Assembly: GCA_040880125.1 (NCBI GenBank)
Contig: JBBDJB010000043.1
Span: 1-64,000, forward strand
Length of the DNA: 64,000 bases
Source: JBBDJB01 sp040880125
GTDB taxonomy: Bacteria > Planctomycetota > Planctomycetia > Pirellulales > JBBDJB01
Reading direction: 5' to 3'
Position 1 is the stretch's first letter. Each line of letters starts with the position of its first letter. The notes beneath the pieces were generated by a model. The model was not told the DNA's origin and did no database searches. It worked only from the letters and a program-made list of their open reading frames with translations. Position numbers and translations under genes: made by a program. Below, piece after piece: positions 1 through 8,566 of the stretch.

Positions 1-576
1 CTCCTTGCCGGTGCCGGTCTCCCCCTGGATCAGCACGCTGGCGTCGGTCGGCGCGATGCGGCGGAGTTGGTCGATGACCTGCTGCATGGCCGCGCTGTTG
101 CCGATGACGCCCTCGAAACCGAACCGCTCATCCAGCCGGCGGCTCAGCTCGACGTTCGCCCGGCGCAGGTGCAAACTGGCGGCCGCCTTGTCGGTGACCG
201 CGCGAAGCTGCTTCAGATCGAGCGGCTTGAGCAGGTAGTTGAACGCCCCCTGCTGCATGGCGGTGACGGCCGACTGAATCGTGCCGTGGCCGGTGACCAG
301 AATCACCTCTGCGTCGGGCAGCGACTGCTTCGCCCGGGCGAGGATCTCCAGCCCGTCCACGTCGTTCATCTTCAGATCGGTGATGATGATTTCGAAGGGC
401 TCTTTCTCGATCAGCCGCGCGCCCTCGGCGCCGCTGGTGGCCACGGTGCAGGCGTAGCCCACCCGATCGAGGCTGGCCGCCATGGCCTCGGCGTGCGCCT
501 GATCGTTGTCCACGATCAGGACTCCAATGGGCGGGCCGGTGCTGGCCCGGGTTTCGCTCGTTGCCGCGGTTGCCAT
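1..576 (-). CDS. Sigma-54-dependent response regulator, NtrC family (N-terminal part, gene cut by window edge)
   Basis: Two-component transcription activator; only the first 192 codons are in the window, reading leftwards from the ATG at 576. Residues about 17-130 form a receiver domain: acidic pocket around VDND (22-25), phosphoacceptor Asp67 in IIITDLK, Thr95 and Lys117 in LLKPLD. A linker leads into a sigma-54 interaction AAA+ domain, of which only the beginning is visible, ending exactly at the Walker A motif GETGTGKE (185-192). The receiver would be phosphorylated by a histidine kinase; the NtrB-like kinase at 1124-1909 on the same strand is the obvious partner, 547 bp upstream. The GAFTGA sigma-54 contact motif and DNA-binding domain lie outside the window, so the subfamily cannot be settled. 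Family call is strong; the regulated genes are unknown. Confidence 0.9.
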   Translation of the reverse strand, partial: MATAATSETRASTGPPIGVLIVDNDQAHAEAMAASLDRVGYACTVATSGAEGARLIEKEPFEIIITDLKMNDVDGLEILARAKQSLPDAEVILVTGHGTIQSAVTAMQQGAFNYLLKPLDLKQLRAVTDKAAASLHLRRANVELSRRLDERFGFEGVIGNSAAMQQVIDQLRRIAPTDASVLIQGETGTGKE

Positions 577-640
577 TCGACCGATGATACTGCTGTTTTT
601 ACCTGCCGAAAAGGGTCCACGCTGGGCGTCCGGTGCAGCG

Positions 641-668
641 GGTAGCACCGGTTGTCCCAACCGGTGCC
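641..668. repeat. Short hairpin repeat upstream of the RAYT remnant
   Basis: CACCGGTTG and CAACCGGTG form a perfect inverted repeat around a short loop, between the NtrC-like gene and the transposase remnant. It could be a degraded REP-type target of that transposase or a promoter/terminator hairpin. Confidence 0.45.
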
Positions 669-749
669 GCACAGCGGCAATAGGCCTGGGGCACACGGCC
701 AGCCAATCTCCCGGACGCTTGCAATTCACTCGTCGCGGACCGACCATGC

Positions 750-1028
750 CATGGCATGGCGATTGGCCGAATCTTCGATCGGCCAGCTCTGCACCCATTT
801 CGTGACGTTCTCGCGACACAGGCGGCGGCGCCTGCTCGACTAAAATCACCCGAAGCGACTCGTCTTGCGAGTCCTGAGCCAAGAACTCCAGCGCATTTCC
901 TGGAATACATGCACCTGAACCCGGTGCGGGCGGCGTTGGTGAAACGTGCTGTCTGTTGGCCTTGGAGTTCGGCCCGCTTGTATCTCGAGCAAAAAAGGGT
1001 GGAGATCCACATCGAGTGGGTGGAGTGA
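750..1028 (+). pseudogene. Remnant of a REP-associated tyrosine transposase (RAYT / Y1_Tnp, IS200-like)
   Basis: Two pieces of one transposase survive in different frames. The first, ending at a stop near 843, reads HFVTFSRHRRRRLL, the typical N-terminal strand of the Y1 transposase fold. The second, 894-1028, reads EYMHLNPVRAALVKRA followed by WPWSSARLYLE, the typical C-terminal RAYT signature (Y-x-H-x-NPVRAGLV, then W-x-WSS). The central part with the HUH motif and catalytic Tyr is missing, so the gene is dead. RAYTs mobilise REP-type palindromes, which are abundant in this window; a live copy elsewhere in the genome would be expected. The fragment sits between the NtrC-like regulator and its kinase and may have separated a former operon. 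Confidence 0.7.
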
Positions 1029-1123
1029 CTCGTCAGACGACGCCTCTTGCCGCTGCGCGGCACCGATTGAAGACAACCAGTGCTACCCAGTCCCCTTTTT
1101 GCGACTGCGCGGCTCTGCGGCTG

Positions 1124-1909
1124 CTACGCGTTCGTTTCGCCGCTGGGCACCGGCTGCTGCGCTCTGCCTTCGTCCACCGCCAGCCGCGGCGGCACCGGCA
1201 GCTCGATCGTGAACTGAGTGCCGCGGCCCACCTCGCTCTGCACCGAGATGCGGCCGCCGTGCGCTTCGATGATCTTGCTGGTCGTGGGCAGTCCCAGCCC
1301 GGAGCCGCCGGGTTTGGTCGAGAAGAACGCCTCGAACATCCGCGAAGCGGTGCGGTCGTCCATCCCGCAGCCGGTGTCGACCAGGTAGAGCGCCACCCGG
1401 GGCCCGTGCGTGGTCGTGCGGACCATCAACTGGCCGCCGTCGGCCATCGCCTGCTGGGCGTTCAGGATCAGGTTCAGTAGCGCCCCGTGAAACGACTCGC
1501 GATCCAGCAGCACGTGCGGCAGGTCGGGATCGAGATAGCGGACGATCTCGATGCCCGACTTGGCGGCCTCCGGCGCGAAGAAGTCGAGAATCTCCTCGAT
1601 CTCACGGTTCAGGTCGCGGGGCTCGAGCTTGTTGGCGCGGACCTTGGCGAAGTTGAGAAAGTCGTCCAACAGTTCCTGCAGCCGCTGGCACTCGCGCTGC
1701 ACGACCTCGATCCGCTTCAGCGCCCGGCGTTCGCGGGGCGATTGCGGCTCGCTGAGATCCTCGGCCAGCAGCTCCATGTTCAGCCGGATCGTCGAGAGCG
1801 GGTTTTTGATCTCGTGCGCCAAGCCGCCGGCGAGCTGCAGGATCTGCGAGTACTCGTCGGCCAGCTTCAGCGAAGCCTCGTCGGAATTGACCGTTTGCGA
1901 GTTGTCCAT
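1124..1909 (-). CDS. NtrB-like sensor histidine kinase (soluble)
   Basis: 261-residue histidine kinase without transmembrane segments or a recognisable PAS domain. The HisKA H-box is AHEIKNPLST with phosphoacceptor His32; the HATPase domain has the N-box (LILNAQQAM), G1 box (DTGCGMDD) and G2 box (GGSGLGLPTT), ending about residue 245. It should phosphorylate the NtrC-type regulator downstream on the same strand. I placed the start at MDNSQ (1909) because the longer reading frame to 1984 adds only a low-complexity, Pro/Gly-rich stretch; no clear Shine-Dalgarno decides between them. The short N-terminal region before the H-box leaves little room for a sensory domain, so the signal is probably delivered by a protein partner. 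Confidence 0.88.
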   Translation of the reverse strand: MDNSQTVNSDEASLKLADEYSQILQLAGGLAHEIKNPLSTIRLNMELLAEDLSEPQSPRERRALKRIEVVQRECQRLQELLDDFLNFAKVRANKLEPRDLNREIEEILDFFAPEAAKSGIEIVRYLDPDLPHVLLDRESFHGALLNLILNAQQAMADGGQLMVRTTTHGPRVALYLVDTGCGMDDRTASRMFEAFFSTKPGGSGLGLPTTSKIIEAHGGRISVQSEVGRGTQFTIELPVPPRLAVDEGRAQQPVPSGETNA

Positions 1910-2054
1910 GTCCAGTACGCAGGAGGGGCCAAAGAAAACGCCCGGCCACGGGGGCGTATCCCCAGCACCGGGCGCGAACCACACGTTCCACTCGAGTTAA
2001 TCCAGGCCACCACTCCGGTGCATTATCCGACTAACAGAGCCGTCGTGGCGTCGA

Positions 2055-4154
2055 CTACGATTTCTCGCCGTTGCCTTCGGCCATGGCGGCCTTGCGGCTG
2101 AGCTTGACGCGGTCCTGCTCGTCGACGGCGATGACCTTCACCCGCATCGAGTCGCCCACCTTGCAGACGTCCGCCACGCTGGAGACGTACTGCTCGGCCA
2201 GCTCGCTGATGTGGCACAGGCCGTCCTTGCCCGGCAGGATTTCGATGAACGCGCCGAAGTCCTTGACGCTGGTGACGCGGCCCTCGTAAATTTTGCCGAT
2301 CTGCACCGAGGCGGTCATCGCCTCGACGCGGTCCAGCGCTGCGCGGGCCGAGTCCTCGTCGGTGGCGGCGACCGTCACCGTGCCGTCGTCGTCCACTTCG
2401 ATCACCGCACCGGTCTGCTCCTGGATGGCGCGGATGGTCTTGCCGCCCGGGCCAATGAGCAGGCCGATCTTATCCGGCTCGATGTGCGTACGCAGCAACC
2501 GCGGCGCCCAGGGCGACGTATTCGAGCGGGGCCGGGCAATCGAGGTCAGCATGTTTCGCAAGATTTCGATCCGCGCGTCGCGCGATTGCGCCAGCGTCGC
2601 CCGGATGATCTCGTCGCTGATGCCGGTAATCTTCAGGTCGAGCTGAATGCCGGTGATGCCGTTTTGCGTGCCGGCGATCTTGAAGTCCATGTCGCCGAAG
2701 TGATCTTCGTCGCCCAGGATGTCGGTGAGCAGCGTCCATCGATCGCCTTCCTGCACCAGGCCCACCGAGATGCCCGCCACCGGGTTGGTGATCGGCACGC
2801 CGGCGGCCATCAGTCCCAGCGTGGCGGCACAGACGCTGGCCATCGAACTGGAGCCGTTGGACTCCAGGATGTCGGAGATGACGCGGATGGTGTAGGGGAA
2901 CTCGTCGTGGTCCGGGAGGATCGGTTTGACGCTCCGCTCCGCCAGCGCTCCGTGGCCGATCTCGCGCCGTCCGGGGCCGCGGATCGGACGCACCTCGCCC
3001 ACCGAAAAGGACGGGAAGTTGTAGTCGAGCATGAACTTCTTCGAGTACTCCTCGAACAGGCCATCCACGCGCTGCTCGTCGCGCCCGGTGCCCAGGGTGA
3101 CGGTGACCAGTGCCTGCGTTTCGCCTCGCTGGAACACGGCCGAGCCGTGCACGCGGGGCAGCACGTCGACCTGGCACTCGATCGCACGCAACGTCTTTCC
3201 GTCGCGGCCGTCGGGGCGCGTGCCGGCCAGAATCAGGTCCCGCACCACTTTCGCTTCCAGGTCGTGCCAGTCGGTGGAGAACTTGGACGCCTCGACGGCG
3301 CCCGGCGCCTCCGGATCGGGGATCACTTCGCCCTTCGCCCGCTGCTTCAATTCGACGACGGCTTCGGCCCGACTCTGCTTGCCGGAGGTCTGCTTGGCGG
3401 CCTTGAACGCGTCGTAATAGTCCTTTACCAGCCGCTCGAAGAGCCCGTCCGGCTCGGGCGGGATGAACTCCATCTTCTGCGGCTTGACCTTCTCGATCAG
3501 TTCGAGCTGCAACTCGCAGAGCTGCTTGATGTACCGGTGCGCCTCCTGGATCGCTTCAAGCATGCGATCCTCGGGCATCTCGCGAGAAAAGCCCTCGATC
3601 ATCATCACCGACTCGAGGCTGCCCGAGACGATCAGGTCCAGATCGCTGTACTCCAGCTCGTCGTGCGTGGGAAAGGGGACGAAGGAGTCCTCGATCATTC
3701 CCAGGCGAACCGAAGCCATCGGCCCGTGGAACGGCAAGGGAGAAATGCCCAGCGCCGCGGAGGCGCCGTTCATCGCCAATACGTCGCCGTCGGTCTGGCG
3801 GTCGCTGGCCAAGACGAAGGCCTGAATCTGAACCTCGTCGTTAAAGGCCTTGGGGAACAGCGGCCGAATGGGGCGATCCATCAACCGTGAGGTGAGCGTC
3901 TCCTTCAGGGTGGGACGGCCTTCGCGCTTAATGAAGCCGCCGGGGAACTTGCCGGCCGCCGCCGTCCGCTCGCGGTAGTCGCACGTCAGGGGGAAAAAGT
4001 CGATCCCCGGTCGCGGCGCACCGGTCGCCGCCGCGCAAAACACGATGGTTTCGTTGTATTGTACCTGGCAGCTTCCGGCCGCCTGTTTGGCGAGATAGCC
4101 GGTCTCGATGGAAAAGGTTCCGCTGCCGATCTGCTTTTCAACTCGTACTTTCAA
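2055..4154 (-). CDS. pnp: Polyribonucleotide nucleotidyltransferase (PNPase)
   Basis: 699-residue 3'-5' phosphorolytic exoribonuclease and degradosome component; normal family length. It has two RNase PH domains (about 1-225 and 310-540) separated by an alpha-helical linker, then a KH domain with GPGGKTI (the GxxG loop) and a C-terminal S1 domain (GKIYEGRVTSVKDFGAFIEI). The second PH domain carries the conserved DILGDEDHFGDMDFK phosphate/metal-binding segment. It follows rpsO on the same strand with a 230-bp gap, the classic rpsO-pnp arrangement, so autoregulation through the leader between the two genes is possible but no specific hairpin was identified. A long open frame on the opposite strand here is a GC-driven shadow. 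Confidence 0.98.
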   Translation of the reverse strand: MKVRVEKQIGSGTFSIETGYLAKQAAGSCQVQYNETIVFCAAATGAPRPGIDFFPLTCDYRERTAAAGKFPGGFIKREGRPTLKETLTSRLMDRPIRPLFPKAFNDEVQIQAFVLASDRQTDGDVLAMNGASAALGISPLPFHGPMASVRLGMIEDSFVPFPTHDELEYSDLDLIVSGSLESVMMIEGFSREMPEDRMLEAIQEAHRYIKQLCELQLELIEKVKPQKMEFIPPEPDGLFERLVKDYYDAFKAAKQTSGKQSRAEAVVELKQRAKGEVIPDPEAPGAVEASKFSTDWHDLEAKVVRDLILAGTRPDGRDGKTLRAIECQVDVLPRVHGSAVFQRGETQALVTVTLGTGRDEQRVDGLFEEYSKKFMLDYNFPSFSVGEVRPIRGPGRREIGHGALAERSVKPILPDHDEFPYTIRVISDILESNGSSSMASVCAATLGLMAAGVPITNPVAGISVGLVQEGDRWTLLTDILGDEDHFGDMDFKIAGTQNGITGIQLDLKITGISDEIIRATLAQSRDARIEILRNMLTSIARPRSNTSPWAPRLLRTHIEPDKIGLLIGPGGKTIRAIQEQTGAVIEVDDDGTVTVAATDEDSARAALDRVEAMTASVQIGKIYEGRVTSVKDFGAFIEILPGKDGLCHISELAEQYVSSVADVCKVGDSMRVKVIAVDEQDRVKLSRKAAMAEGNGEKS

Positions 4155-4384
4155 TGTTCTTCCCTACCATTGCAATGCGTCCGAAGCGGCACCCGCCCCC
4201 GAAAGGATCACCCAGAGAGGACCGGCGCGAGGTATCGCGGTGGAGAGGGCGGCACGGCGCGGTCGGCTGCATGCCAACCGCCATCGCGTGGGGACGAGAC
4301 GCTATGCCGAGGAAAGACGCACCGGACGGTTGCAAATTCGCAAGCGCGCCCGGGCCTGGCAGCAGAGTCGCTTTGCCAGCAGAG

Positions 4385-4654
4385 CTACTTGCGCAGCTCC
4401 AGGCGGCGCAGGATGTCCAGATACCGCTGGGGATCGATTTCCTTCAGGTAATCCAACAGACGGCGGCGCTGGCTGACCATCTTCAGCAAGCCACGGCGGC
4501 TCGCGTAGTCCTTCGAATGCGTGCGCAGGTGTTCGGTTAACTGACTGATTCGACTCGTCAGAAGCGAAATCTGCACTTCAGGCGACCCGGTATCGTCGTC
4601 GCCGCGCCTGAAATCATCGATCAACTGCCGTTTGCGCTCTTTAGTGATGGACAT
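4385..4654 (-). CDS. rpsO: 30S ribosomal protein uS15
   Basis: 89 residues, full family length. The sequence shows the standard uS15 blocks: DTGSPEVQI, LTSRISQLTEHL, HSKDYASRRGLL and the C-terminal RRRLLDYLKEIDPQRY. It binds the central domain of 16S rRNA and helps S6/S18 assembly. It is the first gene of the rpsO-pnp pair. The start at 4654 gives MSITKERKR, as expected for the family; no strong Shine-Dalgarno is visible upstream, which is common in planctomycetes. Confidence 0.98.
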   Translation of the reverse strand: MSITKERKRQLIDDFRRGDDDTGSPEVQISLLTSRISQLTEHLRTHSKDYASRRGLLKMVSQRRRLLDYLKEIDPQRYLDILRRLELRK

Positions 4655-4923
4655 CTGTAACCACGTTATCTCTGCTTGTGCGTCTACGCCCCGACACGGC
4701 CTCCCGGTCGCAGCACCGACTTCCCACTACCCGATACGTTTGCTCAGACTTTTCCCTACTACAGTAACACCAAAAACAACAACAACATGCGGAGTTTCGC
4801 AGGAGCCAAGTTTACCACTTGGCCGGGGCATTGCAACCGCAAAACCACCCACCCGCTGGGGGCCGTTTTTCGAGGTGCCCGCCGAGGCCGCACCGCTAAC
4901 TCCTACCGCGCAGGATCGGAGTC

Positions 4924-5003
4924 GGAAAAGGGGGACCGGCTCGATGCGAGCAAGGCAATTCGCCACGCAAGGCAACCGGCTCCGCACCGTGCCTGTCCCT
5001 TAT
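4924..5003. repeat. REP-type hairpin element (GGGGAC...GTCCC family)
   Basis: Left arm GGAAAAGGGGGACCGGC and right arm GTGCCTGTCCCTTATC flank an imperfect inverted core. It belongs to the same family as 16466-16550, 20687-20914, 50342-50423, 50471-50528 and 55229-55450. The rest of the gap 4655-5109, upstream of rpsO, shows no gene; it must hold the rpsO promoter, which I could not pinpoint. Confidence 0.7.
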
Positions 5004-5109
5004 CGCGATAACCCGTAAGTGAAGATTCGCCGCAATTCTACGATATCGAAGCCAGTCCATTTCCCGCGAGCTCGCGCCGCTCGGCTACTCCCTTGGCAAT
5101 CCGGCCCTG

Positions 5110-5472
5110 CTAGGGACCCTCGCCGTGGCTCCAGCGGGTTTCCCACTCCACCCGGCAGACGCGAATCGCGTACTGCTCGTACCACGCGGAGCGACCGAGC
5201 CCTTGCGCCACCAGGTGCTCGGCATTGCGGCGCCAGGCCTCCACCGCTTCGAGCGACTCCCAGTACGAGACAGTAATGCCCAGCCCTTGGGCATCGCGGG
5301 CCGACTCGATGCCCAAGAAGCCCGGCTGCTGACCGGCCAGGCGCTCCATCGCCGCGGCCATGCGGGCGTAGCCGTCTTCGTCTCGATCGTTTCGCCGCGA
5401 GGTGAAGATCACCGCGTAAGACGAGTTGGGCGAAGAGTCATCCGGTGACGAGCGCATCGTTCGCACCGTCAA
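5110..5472 (-). CDS. Antibiotic biosynthesis monooxygenase (ABM)-like protein
   Basis: 120-residue single-domain protein of the dimeric alpha/beta-barrel ABM fold. The family features visible are YAVIFTSRRN near the N-terminus, the helix MAAAMERLAGQQPGFLGIES, then ITVSYWESLEAVEAWRRNAEH, the usual W-S/E-D-AV-W-H/R-x-x-x-H pattern of the YqjZ-type subgroup. Such proteins are often of unknown substrate; a small heme- or quinone-related oxidative role is possible but not shown. The first 17 residues are Ser/Asp-rich and unlike the fold, so translation may begin at the internal Met at position 6. Confidence 0.75.
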   Translation of the reverse strand: MTVRTMRSSPDDSSPNSSYAVIFTSRRNDRDEDGYARMAAAMERLAGQQPGFLGIESARDAQGLGITVSYWESLEAVEAWRRNAEHLVAQGLGRSAWYEQYAIRVCRVEWETRWSHGEGP

Positions 5473-5519
5473 ATCGACTGTGGCTGAATCCGTGAGAATC
5501 CGTTGTCACCGCGTGCCGC

Positions 5520-5948
5520 TCAGTCATCGTCGTCCATCAGCGAGAGCACGTCATCGATCGCGTCATCGACCGAATCGCCTTTCGATCCCGACGCGGTGGA
5601 GCTCTCCTCCATCTCCAATTCGAAGCCGGTATCATCATCATCCGGAGCCGGCTCGGGCGCAGGCGTCGGCTTTTGTGCAGGTGCCGCGGCGGCCGCCGCC
5701 GGTGCCGCGTTCGACTGGGCCGCGTTCGACTGGGCCGCCCCGCCGCCCGCGACGCGACCGCTGTCCCGCGCCGACAGTTTGGTAACGGTCCGAGCGATGC
5801 GCACCGCGTCGCGAATGGCGCGTTCCATCCATTTCTCTTCGCCGCCGTCTTGGACTTTGCCGGCCGCCACGAAGGCCGCGTAGATTCGCGCCGCCGAATG
5901 GGTGACTGCCTGAGCGCTCGGGTCCAGATCGATTTTCTTGCTCGCCAT
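5520..5948 (-). CDS. Hypothetical protein with acidic C-terminal tail
   Basis: 142 residues, not recognised. Residues 1-65 are a compact helical region (AQAVTHSAARIYAAFVAAG, then MERAIRDAVRIARTVTKLS). Residues 70-110 are Ala/Pro/Gln-rich with a short duplicated QSNA motif, and the end is strongly acidic with a VDDAIDDVLSLMDDDD terminus. There is no signal peptide or membrane segment. It is followed on the same strand by the ABM-like gene after 47 bp, so the two may be cotranscribed. The design (helical domain plus flexible acidic tail) suggests a small interaction protein; function unknown. Confidence 0.7.
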   Translation of the reverse strand: MASKKIDLDPSAQAVTHSAARIYAAFVAAGKVQDGGEEKWMERAIRDAVRIARTVTKLSARDSGRVAGGGAAQSNAAQSNAAPAAAAAAPAQKPTPAPEPAPDDDDTGFELEMEESSTASGSKGDSVDDAIDDVLSLMDDDD

Positions 5949-6266
5949 GCTGATGCTCCGACCTCCGAAAACGGCTACGGTTGCTTATGAGAACTCGCTT
6001 CGCGGACTGCAGGTGCGCGCCGGCCGCCCGCCAACTTTTTGCTGGAACATCTCCCGGGCTGTCCCGAAGACGTGCGGCGATGCGTGCCGGCACGACTGGC
6101 TCGCGCCGCCGGCTTCGCGCATGCGACTTTTATTCTGGTCAGCGGCGCCGGCCGATGCCAGCACCTTTTTCCAAAGCGGCCGAGCGGCGAGATGAGAAAA
6201 ACGCCGAGGTTTCCGGCCCTGCGCGGCCGATGCTCGAATGGCCGCCTCACGTATGTAGAATACGCT
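5949..6266. other. Intergenic region with no recognised feature
   Basis: About 320 bp between two minus-strand genes. I see no convincing coding frame, RNA gene or repeat; it presumably carries the promoter of the 5520-5948 gene. Confidence 0.5.
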
Positions 6267-7091
6267 CTAAGGCGTGCCGGCGTCCAGCGCGGCGAGCACC
6301 TCCGGCAACAGGCGGCCGTTGGTGGCCAGCCCTTCGCCCGCGTCAACCGTCGCCCGGCCTCGCCAATCGGTGAACGTTCCGCCCGCCTCGGACAGCACGG
6401 GCAGCAGGGCCGCGGCGTCCCACAGGTTCATGATCGGGTCGATCATCACCTCCGCCCGGCCCGTGGCCACCAGCAGATACCCAAAGGCGTCCCCCCACGT
6501 TCGGGCTAGACGCACCTTGGTCTGCAAGTTCAGGTACGCCGGCAGCGCGTCAACCGGCCGATGGGTCGTGAAGGCCGCCACGTCAGTGGTCAGCAGCCCG
6601 GCCCCGTCGAGCCGCGACACCTCGGAGACCTTCGCCGGCCGTGGCGGCTCCGCTCCGCAGCGATGCCAGGCCCCCTCTCCGATCGCGGCGTACACCATCT
6701 CGCCGGCCGCCGGCGCGAAGATCACGCCGATCATCGGCCGCTCGTCCTGCAGCACGCCCACCAGCGTGGCGTACAGCGGCACGCCGGCCACAAATGACTT
6801 GGTGCCGTCGATCGGGTCGAGCACCCAGCGAAAGCCGGACGTGCCAGGCTTTTCGCCATGCTCTTCGCCGAGGATCGCATCGGCGGGAAACGCCGCCTCG
6901 ATCCGCTCGCGCAGCAGGGCCTCCGCCTGGCGATCGGCCTCGGTCACCGGCGATCGATCCGCTTTCAGATCGATCGTCAGCGCAGGGCTGCGAAAGTATC
7001 GCAGCGTGAGCCGCCCGGCCTCCTCGGCGATCTGGCGGGCCAGCTCGAGCCGCTTCGAGATGTCACTAGATGTCTGTTGGGAAGCGGTCAT
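6267..7091 (-). CDS. hisN: Histidinol-phosphatase, inositol monophosphatase family (HisN type)
   Basis: 274-residue Mg2+/Li+-sensitive phosphatase fold. Motif 1 is the metal-binding WVLDPIDGTKSF (D-P-I-D-G-T), preceded by EEHGEK; motif 2 is NLWDAAALLPVLSEAGG. The block ARTWGDAFGYLLVATGRAEVMIDP is characteristic of the HisN subgroup (TIGR02067-like), which dephosphorylates L-histidinol phosphate in histidine synthesis, rather than of inositol monophosphatases or CysQ. The gene stands alone, with no other his genes beside it, which is usual for this type. An inositol- or other phosphomonoesterase activity cannot be excluded from sequence alone. Confidence 0.88.
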   Translation of the reverse strand: MTASQQTSSDISKRLELARQIAEEAGRLTLRYFRSPALTIDLKADRSPVTEADRQAEALLRERIEAAFPADAILGEEHGEKPGTSGFRWVLDPIDGTKSFVAGVPLYATLVGVLQDERPMIGVIFAPAAGEMVYAAIGEGAWHRCGAEPPRPAKVSEVSRLDGAGLLTTDVAAFTTHRPVDALPAYLNLQTKVRLARTWGDAFGYLLVATGRAEVMIDPIMNLWDAAALLPVLSEAGGTFTDWRGRATVDAGEGLATNGRLLPEVLAALDAGTP

Positions 7092-7133
7092 GCGCCCAGC
7101 CTAGCGGCGGGGACAAACATCTGCCAGATGCGT

Positions 7134-7156
7134 GGCACAGACATTCCTGTCTGTGC
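7134..7156. repeat. Dispersed 24-bp palindrome, family P1
   Basis: GGCACAGACA, centre TTCC, TGTCTGTGC. First copy of the family seen 14 times in this window; here in the gap between hisN and the oxidoreductase gene. Confidence 0.85.
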
Positions 7157-7200
7157 TAGTGGCCTCACGCTCGCTGCTGGTCGTCCGAATGCAAGGGCAC

Positions 7201-7236
7201 GGGGAGCACGGCTGGGCCAGCCAGCGTGGCACACAC
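7201..7236. repeat. Hairpin repeat of the GCACGGCTGG family (P5)
   Basis: GCACGGCTGG and CCAGCGTGGCAC form a degenerate inverted repeat. Related copies are at 15155-15183, 24757-24794 and 41661-41692. Confidence 0.55.
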
Positions 7237-7292
7237 GGGACTTTCGGCTCCGCTTCAACCCGTCGCTGAATTGGCAAGAGATTCGCCATATG

Positions 7293-7318
7293 GTGACACA
7301 GACATTCCTGTCTGTGTC
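7293..7318. repeat. Dispersed 24-bp palindrome, family P1
   Basis: Copy with GTGACACAGACA and TGTCTGTGTC arms, just after the stop of the minus-strand oxidoreductase gene (7327), where it could act as a transcript end. Confidence 0.8.
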
Positions 7319-7326
7319 CGCTTGCG

Positions 7327-8511
7327 TCATGTCACCACCGGCCACTTGAACGTGGAAGTCAGCTCGATCCGCTGACCCGTCCTTTGCGACTCCCGCGCCG
7401 CGGTGATCACTTCCAGAACGTGCAGCGCGTGCTCGGGCGTAACCAGCAGCTCGCGCCCGGTCGACAGGCACTCGGCCGCCAGCGCGGCCCCGCGCTGCCA
7501 GAGATAATCGCCCGGGTCGGTCAACCGGCGCACCAGCTCCGGCTGATCCTTGGTCGCCAGCTCGACTCCCAGCGGAGCCCAATCGTAGCCGATCATGCCG
7601 AGAAAGCCGTGCGTGCCGACGAGGCTCACCGTGTAGCGCGTCTCGCGGCTGCCGTCGTGACCGTGCGGATTGAAGTAGTTGAAGCCCGACTGCACGTGCG
7701 AGAGGACGCAGTCGCCGTGGTCCATCAGGAGCATGGCGTTGTCTTCGGCCTCGACCTCGATCTTGCCCTTGTCGCTCACCGTGCGCTGCGGTGTGACGAT
7801 GCTCAACATGGCCGAAACCGACTTTGCCGGCCCCAGCAGGCCGGTCAGAGTGGTGAGGTTATACACGGCCAGGTCCGGCATGCTGCCGCCGCCTTTTTCA
7901 TAGAAAAAAGCCGACCAGCCCGGTCCTTCGTGCCCATACTCCGCGTGCGCCGCCGCCACGCGGCCCAGGCGGCCGGCTGCCAACTGCCGGGCCATCAGCG
8001 CGAACTGCGGGCTTTCGACCGTGATCGGCGCGCCCCACAGTCGCAAGCCCGCCTCGGTGGCGATTCGCAACAGTTCCTGTCCGGCCGGCAGCGAGTTGGC
8101 GATCGGCTTCTCGCTCCAGACGTGCCGCCGGGCGCGGAGCGCCTGCCGGTTGAGCCGCTCGTGCTCCTGCATATCGGTGAGATTCACCAAAAGGTCAAAC
8201 GGCTCGCCGGCCAGCATCTGGTCGATGTGCGGATAGTGATGCGGCACGCCGAAGCGCTCGGCCTGGCGCCTGGCGCGTTCGGGACGGATATCGCACGTGC
8301 TGACCAGCCGCACAAACGGCGACTCCTTCAGCACCGGCAGGTACGCATTGGAGACACTCCCGCAACCGATCACACCGACCGCGATTTTCTTCGGAGGCGG
8401 AGTATCTTGTGCTCCAGCATTGGCTGCCGCACCCAATGAAAGCGCGGAGCCGGCCAACAATGACGTCTTCGTGAAGTGACGGCGGTTGTACTGGTCTGGC
8501 TGTGGAGGCAC
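7327..8511 (-). CDS. Gfo/Idh/MocA family oxidoreductase, Tat-exported
   Basis: 394 residues. Residues 8-35 form a Tat signal (NRRHFTK twin-arginine motif, then a hydrophobic run ending near AGAQD). The mature protein begins with a Rossmann fold (VGVIGCGSVSNAY, dinucleotide-binding GxGxxx) and has the family EKP motif (WSEKPIANS) with the catalytic-site Lys. The C-terminal half is the alpha/beta substrate domain. These enzymes oxidise or isomerise sugars and sugar derivatives with tightly bound NAD(P); planctomycetes have many exported copies, usually linked to polysaccharide use. The substrate cannot be told. It stands alone, flanked by palindromic repeats. Confidence 0.92.
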   Translation of the reverse strand: MPPQPDQYNRRHFTKTSLLAGSALSLGAAANAGAQDTPPPKKIAVGVIGCGSVSNAYLPVLKESPFVRLVSTCDIRPERARRQAERFGVPHHYPHIDQMLAGEPFDLLVNLTDMQEHERLNRQALRARRHVWSEKPIANSLPAGQELLRIATEAGLRLWGAPITVESPQFALMARQLAAGRLGRVAAAHAEYGHEGPGWSAFFYEKGGGSMPDLAVYNLTTLTGLLGPAKSVSAMLSIVTPQRTVSDKGKIEVEAEDNAMLLMDHGDCVLSHVQSGFNYFNPHGHDGSRETRYTVSLVGTHGFLGMIGYDWAPLGVELATKDQPELVRRLTDPGDYLWQRGAALAAECLSTGRELLVTPEHALHVLEVITAARESQRTGQRIELTSTFKWPVVT

Positions 8512-8566
8512 GAAAGGACCCTGTTAGTTGTCGCTCGACTTTGCGATCGATGTTCCGTCGAGAATA

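Noticed and set aside
2211..3890. Long plus-strand open frame opposite pnp
   Set aside because: It is the antisense of a certain gene with all domains, and its translation is Arg/Val/His-rich with no family features; common in high-GC DNA.
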